Positions 8,347 through 16,774 of a DNA stretch of 64,000 nucleotides are shown piece after piece. How positions within the stretch are numbered: position 1 is the stretch's first letter; every line of letters starts with the position of its first letter. The stretch is from Ignavibacteriales bacterium. GTDB taxonomy: Bacteria; Bacteroidota; Ignavibacteria; Ignavibacteriales; Ignavibacteriaceae. The DNA lies in assembly GCA_016700155.1 (NCBI GenBank), contig CP065001.1, positions 992,001 to 1,056,000 of the forward strand, in the 5' to 3' direction. A program made the position numbers and the translations under genes. The notes below the pieces were generated by a model, which did no database searches, was not told where the DNA came from, and worked only from the letters and a program-made list of their open reading frames with translations.

Positions 8347-8763
8347 TTATTTTAATGTACTGGATTTCTCCTTTTTAATCACATTTCCTGTAATAGCAAG
8401 TTTTATTATGCTGTTATCAGGATCATTTGTACTAACGGTAATAGTTTTATTCTGCTTGCCTGTTCTTCCTTTTGAATCAAATGATACTTCAATTTCTGTT
8501 GACTCACCGGGTTTTAGTTCGTGCTCACCAACGACTACTGCGGTGCATCCGCAAGAAGCTTTAACATCCTTTATTTTAAGGATATCATTACCTTCATTAG
8601 TAATTACAAATATTGTTGTTACAACCGAGTCCTGAACAATATTGCCATAATCATAACTCATTGGATGAATCACTGCCTTCGGTTCGAACTGCGCCCATAC
8701 AAAACTTGAAGAGGCAGATATTATAATAATGAGCAAAAATATTTTTAGTGAACTGAGTTTCAT
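8347..8763 (-). CDS. Secreted DUF1573-family protein
   Basis: 138 aa. A signal peptide ends near SSSFVWAQ. The remainder is one Ig-like DUF1573 domain: DYGNIVQDSVVTTIFVITN, then IKDVKASCGCTAV and GKQNKTITVSTNDP. DUF1573 proteins are common exported Ig-fold proteins in Bacteroidetes/Chlorobi; the conserved SCGCT is a possible metal or redox site. AAAAAGGAATAGGTT precedes the start. It sits between the PII gene and the metal-binding proteins; function undetermined. Confidence 0.85.
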   Translation of the reverse strand: MKLSSLKIFLLIIIISASSSFVWAQFEPKAVIHPMSYDYGNIVQDSVVTTIFVITNEGNDILKIKDVKASCGCTAVVVGEHELKPGESTEIEVSFDSKGRTGKQNKTITVSTNDPDNSIIKLAITGNVIKKEKSSTLK

Positions 8764-8805
8764 AACCTATTCCTTTTTAGCTGACAAATTTTTTAATTCT
8801 AAAAA

Positions 8806-9144
8806 TCAAAGCGCTTCAGCACCGTGCTGTTTGGTTCTAATGCTTATAGCGTCTGTAATATCGGAAACGAAAATTTTTCCGTCTCCTTTTCTACCTGTAT
8901 GAGCATTCTCTAAAATTACAGTTACAAATTTTTCGAGCTCTTCATCTGAGCAAACGAGTTCTATCTTAACACTGCTGCAATATTTCTCGCAGTAATCAAT
9001 AGACATTTGTGAGCGTTCGGGATCTACCCAACCTCCGATTGTAGAAACATCTATGATCGTCATTCCCTTAATACCCGCTAATTCAAGACTAGAAATTACC
9101 CTGTCTGCCATATCCGGTCTTATGTATGCTTTTATTTCTTTCAT
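8806..9144 (-). CDS. PII-like signalling protein linked to CusA operon
   Basis: 112 aa with the PII trimer-forming fold pattern: KEIKAYIRPDMADRVISSLE at the start, VKIELVC strand, and the C-terminal AHTGRKGDGKIFVSDI nucleotide-binding signature. The T-loop is unlike GlnB/GlnK: in place of the uridylylated Tyr region it has WVDPERSQMSIDYCEKYCSS with two Cys. No ammonium transporter or glutamine synthetase is nearby; instead it follows the Cu/Ag RND pump. A metal- or nucleotide-sensing regulator of the pump is inferred. Confidence 0.85.
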   Translation of the reverse strand: MKEIKAYIRPDMADRVISSLELAGIKGMTIIDVSTIGGWVDPERSQMSIDYCEKYCSSVKIELVCSDEELEKFVTVILENAHTGRKGDGKIFVSDITDAISIRTKQHGAEAL

Positions 9145-9159
9145 TACTTTCCCTTTTTA

Positions 9160-9258
9160 TTATTTGCAGCAATCTTTGCCTTGAGAGGCTTTTTTGAATT
9201 TTCTAACACCAAAGAAAATAAACAGACTTATCACACCAGTTAAAACAATATATTCCAT
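9160..9258 (-). CDS. 32-aa membrane peptide with CC tail
   Basis: ATG at 9258 directly follows the TAG of the YHS gene, and AAAGGATGCTTAG supplies a ribosome site inside that gene's end. The product is one TM helix (YIVLTGVISLFIFFGV) followed by a basic tail ending GKDCCK. It resembles the very short FeoB-associated Cys-rich membrane proteins. It probably inserts beside the RND system and presents a Cys pair to the cytoplasm. Easily missed because of its size. Confidence 0.6.
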   Translation of the reverse strand: MEYIVLTGVISLFIFFGVRKFKKASQGKDCCK

Positions 9259-9558
9259 CTAAGCATCCTTTCCATTTAATTTATCTTCATAAGCTTTTGG
9301 ATTTTTTAGGAATGCCTCATCGCATACTTCACAGCAAAAACCGATTATTTTATTATTATAAATAAGTTGAGTTATCGTTGAATTAATTTCCTCACCCTCA
9401 ACAGGACAAAGCTCATTTTTCGGTTCAGTAATTTTTCTATCCAAAGGATTTACTTCTATTACCTTTTCATCAGAAAAAACTTCAGTGTTATTTTGCTGAG
9501 AAAAAGTTAAACCGGCTGCTACTATTAAAATTGATATTAAAGCCAAAATTTGTTTCAT
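9259..9558 (-). CDS. Periplasmic YHS-like protein
   Basis: 99 aa with a signal peptide (residues 1-20, ending LTFSQ). The body has ELCPVEGEEI and GFCCEVCDEAFLKNPKAYE, a YHS-type Cys arrangement with an extra Cys. The start lies directly 5' of the pump's stop-side context (12 bases after cusA) and is in the same operon. A periplasmic metal chaperone for the adjacent CusA-like pump is a reasonable inference. Confidence 0.75.
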   Translation of the reverse strand: MKQILALISILIVAAGLTFSQQNNTEVFSDEKVIEVNPLDRKITEPKNELCPVEGEEINSTITQLIYNNKIIGFCCEVCDEAFLKNPKAYEDKLNGKDA

Positions 9559-9570
9559 TTTTTTACCTCT

Positions 9571-12500
9571 TTAATTAACTGCAGGATTTAATTGTTCTTG
9601 TTCTTTCCACATTTTTCTGACTTCACGTCTTTTTAATGCATAGAATATTGCCGGGTAAACAGTAAGCTCCATTATAAAACTTGTAAGAATTCCACCTACC
9701 ATTGGTGCAGCAATTCTTTTCATTGTATCAGAACCAACACCAACACCTATTAGGATCGGAAGCAGACCCAGCATAGTAGTTAATACAGTCATCATTTTAG
9801 GGCGGACTCTCTTAACAGCGCCTTCGAAAATTGATTCTTTCAGGTCTGCCATAGTTTTTAACAATCCATTCTTCTTAAATTTTTCGTAAGATATATCGAG
9901 ATATAAAAGCATTACTACACCGGTTTCTGCATCAACGCCTAGCAAAGCTATTATACCAACCCAAACAGCAACACTAAGGTTGAATCCTGCAAGGTAAAGG
10001 AACCAAATAGCGCCCACCAGAGAAAAAGGAAGTGCAAGCAGAACAATACCTGTTTTCAACATCGATTTTGTGTTCATATAAAGAAGCACAATTACTATTA
10101 AGAGAGTTAGAGGAATAACTAACGAAAGATGAGCAGAAGCTCTTTCCATATATTCATACTGGCCGCTCCATTTAATTGAATAGCCGGGGGGAAGTGTAAT
10201 ATGTTTGTCTATTGCACTTTTTGCATCTTCTATAAATGAACCAATATCAGACACAGTAAGATCCACGAACACCCAGGTGTTAGGTCTTGCATTTTCAGAT
10301 TTGATCATAGGAGGACCTTTAACTACTTCAATGTTGCCGAGTTCTTCTAATGGAATATTCCCGCCGCCGGGAATCGGGACCAATACTCTTTTTAAAGATT
10401 CTATATTTTCTCTATAGTCTCTCTGATACCGGAGGTTTACCGGGTACCTTTCAATCCCTTCAACCGTTTTTGTTATATTCATGCCGCCGACAGCGGACAT
10501 AAACACATCCTGAACATCCTGAATATTCAATCCGTATCTTGCAATTGCTTCTCTATCAATGTTAAAGTCAACATAATTACCACCTACGGATCTTTCTGCA
10601 TAAGCAGAGCGCGTGCCGGGAACTGTTTTAATAACTTCTTCAACTTGTTTACCAAGATCTTGCAGAATATTTAAATCCGGTCCTGCTATTTTAATTCCTA
10701 CAGGAGTTTTAATTCCTGTAGAGAGCATATCAATTCTGGTTTTAATCGGCATTGTCCAGGCATTTGTTAAACCGGAAATTTGAACAGCATTATTTAATTC
10801 TTCAATTAATTTTTCGGGCGTCATTCCTTCACGCCATTGGTCCTTCGGTTTTAGTTGAATAGTGGTTTCAATCATTGTAAGTGGAGCCGGATCAGTAGCT
10901 GTTTCAGCACGTCCAATTTTTCCGAATACCGTTTCTACTTCGGGAAAAGATGCAATGATCTTATCAGTCTGCTGTAATATTTCTCTGGCTTTTGTAATTG
11001 ATACTCCGGGTAAAGTTGTAGGCATATAGAGAAGATCGCCTTCATACAACGGCGGCATAAACTCTGATCCGATCTTTGTAAAAGGAATTATTGTGACAAG
11101 AATAACAGCAAGTGCAGTCCCCATAACCCAATATCTTCTTTTCATTACAAAGTCAACAACAGGATGATACAGTTTTACCAAAAACCTTGTAATAGGATTG
11201 TCTTCTTCTTTTCTCATTTTACCACGTACAAAATATCCGAGTAAAACCGGCACAATTGTAACGGCTAATATTGCAGCGGCACCCATTGCATAAGTTTTTG
11301 TAAAGGCTAACGGTTTAAATAGTCTTCCTTCCTGCTGCTCAAGTGTAAACACGGGAAGAAAAGAAACGGTTATAACAAGCAGTGAATAAAATATTGATGG
11401 ACCTACTTCCTTTGCCGACTCCATAATTATATTCCAATGAGGCCTTTGCTTTTCTTTCGGCTTGTCCTGGTCTTCAGACATATGCGACGCAGCATTTTCA
11501 ACAAGAATAATTGAGGCATCTACCATTGCCCCGATCGCAATGGCAATTCCGCCAAGTGACATAATATTCGCGTTTATTCCCTGCAGCTTCATGATTAAGA
11601 ATGAAACTAAAACTGCTGTAGGAAGCGTAAATATTGCAACAAAGGAGCTTCTAAAATGAAGTAAAAAAGCAATGATAATAAGTGCAACAATTATCGTTTC
11701 TTCGGTAAGCGTCATTTTTAAATTATCTATTGCGCTATTAATTAATGTTGACCGGTCGTAAGCCGGAAGAATTTTAACATCAGGCGGCAAAGATTTTTTT
11801 AATTCTTCAAGTCGCTCTTTTACTTTATCAATAACTGCAAGAGCATTTTCACCGAATCTTATAATTATAATGCCTCCAACCGTTTCTCCCTCTCCATTCC
11901 ATTCAGCAAGTCCTCTCCTTAACTCTGGACCTATGCCTATACTTGCTACATCTCTTAGATATATTGGAGAGCCGGTATTCGGGGAAACACCTATCGAAAT
12001 ATTTTTTAGATCTTCTTCATTCTTTATATATCCTAATCCTCTCACCATATATTCCATTTCGCCCATTTCCATCAAACGACCGCCAACATCATTGTTGCTT
12101 CGCTGAATTGCCATTTTTACTTTTTGCAGCGGAATATTGTAAGAAGCTAATTTTGTAGGATCTACATTAACCTGGTATTGCTTAACATAACCGCCAATAC
12201 TTGCTACTTCTGCAACTCCCGGTATAGAAGTAAGTTCATATTTCAAAAAGAAATCTTGAATTGAACGCAGCTCCTGTAAATCTTTTTTATCGGATTGAAG
12301 CACATATTGATAAACCCATCCCAATCCGGTAGCATCGGGACCAATCTGCGGACTAACGCCATCTGGAAGCGCACCTTTCAAGCCGCTCAGGTACTCAAGT
12401 ACACGGCTTCGGGCCCAGTATATATCCGTTCCATCCTCAAAAATTATATACACCATCGAATAACCGAACATTGAGTAACCTCTAACATCCTTTGCATAGG

Positions 12501-12759
12501 GAACAGAAAGCATTTTAGTGGTAAGGGGATAAGTAACCTGATCTTCAACAATCCGTGGTCCCTGTCCAGGGTATTCGGTTAAAATTATTACTTGAACATC
12601 GCTTAAATCGGGAAGTGCATCTATAGGCGTATTAGCCACAGCCCATATTCCTGCGAATATTAAAGCTGTAGTTAATATTATAACCATTACTTTATTATTT
12701 ATTGACCATTCAATAAGTTTGGCAATAATACTTTCTTTATTTCCGGTGCCAGGTACCAT
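9571..12759 (-). CDS. cusA: CusA-type Cu(I)/Ag(I) RND efflux pump
   Basis: 1062 aa, normal length for heavy-metal RND inner-membrane pumps. N-terminal DALPDLSDVQVIILTEYPGQ, the TM4 signature AIGAMVDASIILVENA (the HME4 Cu/Ag form), and EFMPPLYEGDLLYMPTTLPG, which includes a Met at the position used in the CusA metal site, all point to CusA rather than CzcA. It has twelve TM helices and two large periplasmic loops. It uses proton flow to move monovalent copper or silver through the CusB and CusC partners encoded just upstream. GGAGATTTTGG precedes the ATG. Confidence in subfamily is good; the substrate is by homology. Confidence 0.93.
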   Translation of the reverse strand: MVPGTGNKESIIAKLIEWSINNKVMVIILTTALIFAGIWAVANTPIDALPDLSDVQVIILTEYPGQGPRIVEDQVTYPLTTKMLSVPYAKDVRGYSMFGYSMVYIIFEDGTDIYWARSRVLEYLSGLKGALPDGVSPQIGPDATGLGWVYQYVLQSDKKDLQELRSIQDFFLKYELTSIPGVAEVASIGGYVKQYQVNVDPTKLASYNIPLQKVKMAIQRSNNDVGGRLMEMGEMEYMVRGLGYIKNEEDLKNISIGVSPNTGSPIYLRDVASIGIGPELRRGLAEWNGEGETVGGIIIIRFGENALAVIDKVKERLEELKKSLPPDVKILPAYDRSTLINSAIDNLKMTLTEETIIVALIIIAFLLHFRSSFVAIFTLPTAVLVSFLIMKLQGINANIMSLGGIAIAIGAMVDASIILVENAASHMSEDQDKPKEKQRPHWNIIMESAKEVGPSIFYSLLVITVSFLPVFTLEQQEGRLFKPLAFTKTYAMGAAAILAVTIVPVLLGYFVRGKMRKEEDNPITRFLVKLYHPVVDFVMKRRYWVMGTALAVILVTIIPFTKIGSEFMPPLYEGDLLYMPTTLPGVSITKAREILQQTDKIIASFPEVETVFGKIGRAETATDPAPLTMIETTIQLKPKDQWREGMTPEKLIEELNNAVQISGLTNAWTMPIKTRIDMLSTGIKTPVGIKIAGPDLNILQDLGKQVEEVIKTVPGTRSAYAERSVGGNYVDFNIDREAIARYGLNIQDVQDVFMSAVGGMNITKTVEGIERYPVNLRYQRDYRENIESLKRVLVPIPGGGNIPLEELGNIEVVKGPPMIKSENARPNTWVFVDLTVSDIGSFIEDAKSAIDKHITLPPGYSIKWSGQYEYMERASAHLSLVIPLTLLIVIVLLYMNTKSMLKTGIVLLALPFSLVGAIWFLYLAGFNLSVAVWVGIIALLGVDAETGVVMLLYLDISYEKFKKNGLLKTMADLKESIFEGAVKRVRPKMMTVLTTMLGLLPILIGVGVGSDTMKRIAAPMVGGILTSFIMELTVYPAIFYALKRREVRKMWKEQEQLNPAVN

Positions 12760-12777
12760 CCAAAATCTCCAGTGTTT

Positions 12778-14487
12778 TTATTTTACTTTAAATTCGTTTT
12801 CAATTAAGTTTTTCTTTGCTTCATCAAGAGTAACTTCCTGCAACTCCATATTGCAAATAGGGCATCTACCGGGTTCATCAGAAATTACGTTCCAATCCAT
12901 AACATCCTGAAAAACTTTTCCATCTTTATTTTTATCAATTGCTTTCAAATCAATTACTCCGGTTCTTATTAATGGGGAAGAATGTTCATGACCGGAATGA
13001 GATTCCATATCTTTATTCATTTCCTTATCACTTTGTTCCGGCATATCCATTTCTTCTTTATCAGCATCAGACATTGTATCAAGTTTATGTTCGGGTGTTT
13101 CTTCTTTCTCCGGTGTTTTTAATTTATCAGCACCTTTAAACTGACTAACTGCAGCTCTCAGATTACTCTCCGAATCAATTAAGAATTGAGCTGATGTTAC
13201 TATCTTACTTCCTTCAGATAATCCTCTTATAACTTGATAATATCCATCTGAATAATCACCTAGAGTAATTTCCTGCGGTTTGAATTTTCCTTCACCCAAT
13301 GCAAGAATTATTATATCTTTTCTTCCGCTTCTTATTACAGCATTTTCAGGTATAACCGGTTTAACTCCTAAATCTTTTCCTTTAATAACTACGTTGGCAA
13401 ACATTGAAGGTTTCAGTTCGCCTTTAGTATTGGGAATATCTATTCTTATCTTTACTGTTCTGGTTTTCGTTTCAAGTGTGGGATAAATGAATGATACTTT
13501 CCCTTCATAGACTTTTCCGGGGAAGTAATTAAATCTAATCTCAGCTTTAGAGCCTTCTTTTATTTTAGAAAGTTCATACTCATAAACGTCCGCTGTTAAC
13601 CATAGATTAGAAAGATTAGCAATTTTTAGGAGCGGCATACCAGCCATTATTTTCTGTCCATCCAGAATATTTTTTTCTAAAACGGTTCCGCTGCTTTGTG
13701 CATAAAGTGTAACATAAGTTTTTACTTCACGTGTCTCTTTAATTTTTTCAATGTCGCTTTCAGGTATTTCCAAAAGCTGAAGTTTTCTGACAGCATTCTT
13801 TAAAAGCTCATCGCCGCTTTCGCGAACCTCATCGAAACTTGTCTTGTTCACCGCTTTCTGATAATTAAGTGCTGTAATCAACTCCTGTTGGGCAGCAACG
13901 AGTTCAGGGGAGTATATGTCCATCAGCTTTTGACCTTTTGTAACAGGCTGACCTGTATAGTTTATGTAAAGATTTTCAACCCACCCGTTAACTCTTGTTG
14001 TAACTATATACTCTGTTTTTTCATTGGTGGTTAAGATTCCATTTGTAACAACTTCTGAGGAAAGACTTTTCTTTTCTACAAGCGCAGTTTTAACATTCAT
14101 ATTTTGAACAACTGTTGGATCTATTGAAACAATGCCTTCAGCGCCTGCTGCATCTTCATAAACGGGAACCAGATCCATCCCCATTTTTGATTTTCCGGGT
14201 GCATCATAAATTTCATTTGGGTCCATCGGGGCGCGCCAGTAAAGAATTTTTCTTTCTCCACTAATCGTAGATGACCCTGTTCCTTTTTTCGGAAGCAATT
14301 TCATACCGCATATAGGGCAATCCCCTGGTTCTTCGGATATTACGTCAGGATGCATTCCGCAGGTGTAAAGCTGTTTCTCAGATGTGTTTGTTGAACTATC
14401 CCCACCGTTAGATTCAATTATAAAGTACAATCCAACTGCTATTATTATAAACGCAAGTCCAATTATTATTATGATTTTCTTTTTCAC
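12778..14487 (-). CDS. cusB: CusB-like RND adaptor with heavy-metal-binding domains at both ends
   Basis: 569 aa, longer than usual (~400-420). A TM/signal anchor (residues 5-24) is followed by a heavy-metal-binding domain (YTCGMHPDV...CPICGMKL), a second MDPNEIYDAPGKSKMGMDLV motif like the CusB N-terminus, then the hairpin, lipoyl, barrel and membrane-proximal adaptor domains. After residue ~470 an acidic Met/His linker leads to a C-terminal module (DKNKDGKVFQD...CPICNMEL) shared with the protein at 7720-8163. Start is GTG with ACAGGAGCAATAAAA before it. It links the pump to the outer-membrane channel and passes Cu/Ag to CusA. Confidence 0.9.
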   Translation of the reverse strand: MKKKIIIIIGLAFIIIAVGLYFIIESNGGDSSTNTSEKQLYTCGMHPDVISEEPGDCPICGMKLLPKKGTGSSTISGERKILYWRAPMDPNEIYDAPGKSKMGMDLVPVYEDAAGAEGIVSIDPTVVQNMNVKTALVEKKSLSSEVVTNGILTTNEKTEYIVTTRVNGWVENLYINYTGQPVTKGQKLMDIYSPELVAAQQELITALNYQKAVNKTSFDEVRESGDELLKNAVRKLQLLEIPESDIEKIKETREVKTYVTLYAQSSGTVLEKNILDGQKIMAGMPLLKIANLSNLWLTADVYEYELSKIKEGSKAEIRFNYFPGKVYEGKVSFIYPTLETKTRTVKIRIDIPNTKGELKPSMFANVVIKGKDLGVKPVIPENAVIRSGRKDIIILALGEGKFKPQEITLGDYSDGYYQVIRGLSEGSKIVTSAQFLIDSESNLRAAVSQFKGADKLKTPEKEETPEHKLDTMSDADKEEMDMPEQSDKEMNKDMESHSGHEHSSPLIRTGVIDLKAIDKNKDGKVFQDVMDWNVISDEPGRCPICNMELQEVTLDEAKKNLIENEFKVK

Positions 14488-14501
14488 TTTTATTGCTCCT
14501 G

Positions 14502-15761
14502 TTAAAATTCTATTCCTGTTAAAAATTCAAGTTCGTTAATTTCTTTTAGGTATTCTGATTTTAACCTGTAAAGGTTTGTCTCTACCTGGTATAATTTATT
14601 TTGTGCATCAACTACGTTGATAAAATCAATCTGTGCAACCTGATAGCTTGAAAGAGATGCAGAATAAGTCTGCTGTGCCTGGGGAAGCAAAGCTTCTTCA
14701 ATCAGCTTTATTCTTTCCTGCAGAGTGTTAAGCTTTGCAATTGATGATCCAAAAGTTCCGTTTAGCATTTGTAAAGATGCCTGATATTGTTCCTCATACA
14801 TATTCTGCATTGCTTCTGCTTCTTCAACTTTTGCGGTTACTTTGCCTCCATAATTAAGCGGTATGGAAAGACCAACCATAACAGAAAAGAAATCATCCAG
14901 AGGCATATTTGTTTTTTCAATTTTATCTCTGAATGAGTACTGCAATGACAAATTGAAGTTGGGATAGTAATCATATTCTGCAAGATCTTTCATCAACTCA
15001 GCTTTTTGTTTTGCTAATTGAATACCTTCGAGAAAAGGTCTGTAAGATTTAGCGAGAGAATCAAGCTTATTCTGAGTAATTTTTAAATATTCAATTGAAG
15101 GAAGGTCATTTGTATAGATAAATGATTGAGCATCTCTTAAAAGCTGTGCATTTATCATTGAAACGAGAGAATTTTCTTTGCTCTTCATCTCTTCAATTCT
15201 ATCTGTAATATTTGTTATTTCAAGTTCAACTTTTAAAAGGTTCTGCTGGCTTGCCTTCGAAACGGAGTAATTAGCTCTGACAACTTCCGCTATATCTTTC
15301 AATAATATTTTGCTCTCATTTGCAACGTCAATTGCTTTTCTGACGAACACCAGTTCCCAATAATTCTGGGAGATAATCTTTTTGATTTCATTCTCTGAAT
15401 CTGATATTTCTTTGGTAACAATTTCAGCATCTTTTTCAGCTACATCCGCAACAGAGCCCAGCTTGCCCGGAAATGGAAAAGCCTGGCTTAAACCGACTAT
15501 TTTTCCTGTCATTGGTTCCTGTGTAAAAGAAAATGAATTAGTGGGTAAGTTCATTAACCCGAGAGTAAGCATCGGGTCGGGCAAATTTGAGTTTACTTCA
15601 ATCCTGCTCTCAGATGCATTATACTTTGCTTTTAACATTTTTAATTTGGGACTAACCAGAAGTGCCTGGTTTATTAAAGAATCGAGAGAGCTATCATTTG
15701 TTTGTGAATAGGAAGAAATAATTCCTGCAAACAGAAGAAACAATACAAGAGCTTTAGTCAT
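14502..15761 (-). CDS. TolC/CusC-family outer-membrane efflux protein
   Basis: 419 aa, with a signal peptide (residues 1-19, ending SSYSQ) and two outer-membrane-efflux repeats of long coiled helices, e.g. PDPMLTLGLMNLP early and QIDFINVVDAQNKLYQVE near the end, the usual TolC-family equatorial and barrel pattern. It forms the trimeric exit duct for the CusBA complex encoded 3' of it, 14 bases before the adaptor start. Probably the first long gene of the operon. Confidence 0.9.
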   Translation of the reverse strand: MTKALVLFLLFAGIISSYSQTNDSSLDSLINQALLVSPKLKMLKAKYNASESRIEVNSNLPDPMLTLGLMNLPTNSFSFTQEPMTGKIVGLSQAFPFPGKLGSVADVAEKDAEIVTKEISDSENEIKKIISQNYWELVFVRKAIDVANESKILLKDIAEVVRANYSVSKASQQNLLKVELEITNITDRIEEMKSKENSLVSMINAQLLRDAQSFIYTNDLPSIEYLKITQNKLDSLAKSYRPFLEGIQLAKQKAELMKDLAEYDYYPNFNLSLQYSFRDKIEKTNMPLDDFFSVMVGLSIPLNYGGKVTAKVEEAEAMQNMYEEQYQASLQMLNGTFGSSIAKLNTLQERIKLIEEALLPQAQQTYSASLSSYQVAQIDFINVVDAQNKLYQVETNLYRLKSEYLKEINELEFLTGIEF

Positions 15762-15775
15762 AAAAATTTCCTGAT

Positions 15776-15874
15776 TTATCTTTTTTTATCCTTAAAAACT
15801 TTTAAAAAAGTAACAATTAATCCGGTCGTAAAAACCAGGTAACCCAAATACCATATCAAACCATTTTCAAACAT
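15776..15874 (-). CDS. 32-aa single-TM leader protein of the Cus operon
   Basis: A 32-residue frame from ATG 15874 to TAA 15776: short N-terminus, one TM helix (GLIWYLGYLVFTTGLIVTFL) and a basic tail KVFKDKKR. AGTGATAAATAA upstream is only a weak ribosome site. It lies ~26 bases downstream of the predicted sigma54 start and 14 bases before the tolC gene. It may be a small pump subunit or a chance frame; the TM-plus-basic-tail composition favours a real gene. Confidence 0.5.
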   Translation of the reverse strand: MFENGLIWYLGYLVFTTGLIVTFLKVFKDKKR

Positions 15875-15912
15875 TTATTTATCACTACTTTTCAACATTT
15901 GAAATTTCTTAT

Positions 15913-15927
15913 GAAACTCTGATGCCA
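15913..15927 (-). promoter_or_regulatory. Sigma54-like promoter of the CusCBA operon
   Basis: Read on the minus strand: TGGCAT-CAGAG-TTTC, close to the -24/-12 consensus TGGCAC-N5-TTGC but lacking the GC at -12. It lies 39 bases before the first small gene. The triple half-site element is 90 bp upstream (centre to GG). Confidence 0.5.
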
Positions 15928-15998
15928 AAGAAAAAACTATGGAATTGATTTGAAAAGTGAATTTTTAGTTTTGATTTTTAAAGCGGTTTTTTAAGGAG

Positions 15999-16023
15999 TT
16001 TAAATATTTTTAAAGTTCTTAAA
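15999..16023. promoter_or_regulatory. Triple half-site activator element A
   Basis: TTTAA at 15999-16003, TTTAA at 16009-16013 and TTAAA at 16019-16023, exactly 10 bp apart. The same layout occurs at four other promoters in the window. Likely upstream activating site for the NtrC-type regulator; it could serve both divergent RND operons. Confidence 0.55.
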
Positions 16024-16056
16024 AGTTCGAGTGCTAAAATATTTTAGTTGATTTAA

Positions 16057-16089
16057 AAAATGCCCGGCTATGTGTGCAGCCGGCATTTT
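16057..16089. terminator. Bidirectional terminator-like hairpin between divergent RND operons
   Basis: Arms AAAATGCC-C-GGCT and AGCCGGCATTTT form a 12-bp stem with one bulged C and an 8-base loop. On the minus strand the stem is followed by six U residues, on the plus strand by four. Its place between two divergent promoters is unusual for a gene-end terminator. The rest of 15875-16250 holds the promoter elements above and otherwise AT-rich sequence with no convincing gene. Confidence 0.5.
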
Positions 16090-16250
16090 AAAAGTAAAAG
16101 ACGCTTATTTAACAACATAAAGCCGTAAGATTAAACAGCTATTAAAAATGAAATTCTTAATAGCAGGAATAGGTTTTTTAACAACAATAATTGATTGTCA
16201 TTATTAATTAACCTTTCATAAATAATAAGAAATCATTATATTTTCAGCCA

Positions 16251-16712
16251 ATGAAGAGAAAGAATCTAAATATTTTTAAAAGTATTGTTGAGCGTGTCGC
16301 TGTTCGAAAAGTATTTCTGCAGATATTTGTTATTCATCTTTTGCTTGCACATGTTGTATTACAAAGTTATGTAATTTGTTTCGAAAGTGATGGACGTGTA
16401 GTGCTGGAAAGTATGGCTAACAAACAATACTGCTGTGCTACTATTATTTCGTCATCAAACAATACTAACTATTTAGAAGCAAATATTAATGAGGAATGTA
16501 ATCTTTGTGAGGATGTTGCTATAACCGAAAATTGTGATGAAGAATATTCAGTTACCGTAAAGAAATACCAGCCATTAAATTCTACAATATTAATTGATTT
16601 TAACAATCTTAATGTTTCAAGTGAAGAAAAAAAATCTACTTTAATAACACAAGAAATAAACTACAAATCGACACAACTCGATTCATATAAAACTGTTCTT
16701 CTTCTGATTTAA
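16251..16712 (+). CDS. Hypothetical Cys-containing membrane-anchored protein
   Basis: 153 aa, family not recognised. A basic N-terminus and one TM/signal segment (VFLQIFVIHLLLAHVVLQSY, ~residues 21-40) precede an exported part beginning ICFESDGRVVLE, with Cys at CC and NEECNLCED. It is the first gene of the second RND operon, 62 bases before tolC. Small exported proteins with a C-x-x-x-D-G start do occur ahead of such operons, so a metal-sensing or accessory periplasmic role is guessed. Confidence 0.6.
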   Translation: MKRKNLNIFKSIVERVAVRKVFLQIFVIHLLLAHVVLQSYVICFESDGRVVLESMANKQYCCATIISSSNNTNYLEANINEECNLCEDVAITENCDEEYSVTVKKYQPLNSTILIDFNNLNVSSEEKKSTLITQEINYKSTQLDSYKTVLLLI

Positions 16713-16774
16713 TCCTACTCTTGTTCTTACTCCACAAAATCCATTAATAAATTTTAAGACCATTTGGAGAATGT

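Noticed and set aside
8806..9144. CutA-type divalent cation tolerance protein instead of PII
   Set aside because: The AHTGRKGDGKIFVSDI signature is that of PII proteins; CutA1 lacks it.
16085..16100. Sigma54 promoter for the second RND operon (CGGCAT-TTTAA-AAG)
   Set aside because: The -12 part does not match and the sequence lies in the hairpin arm; I could not place a promoter for 16251 with confidence.
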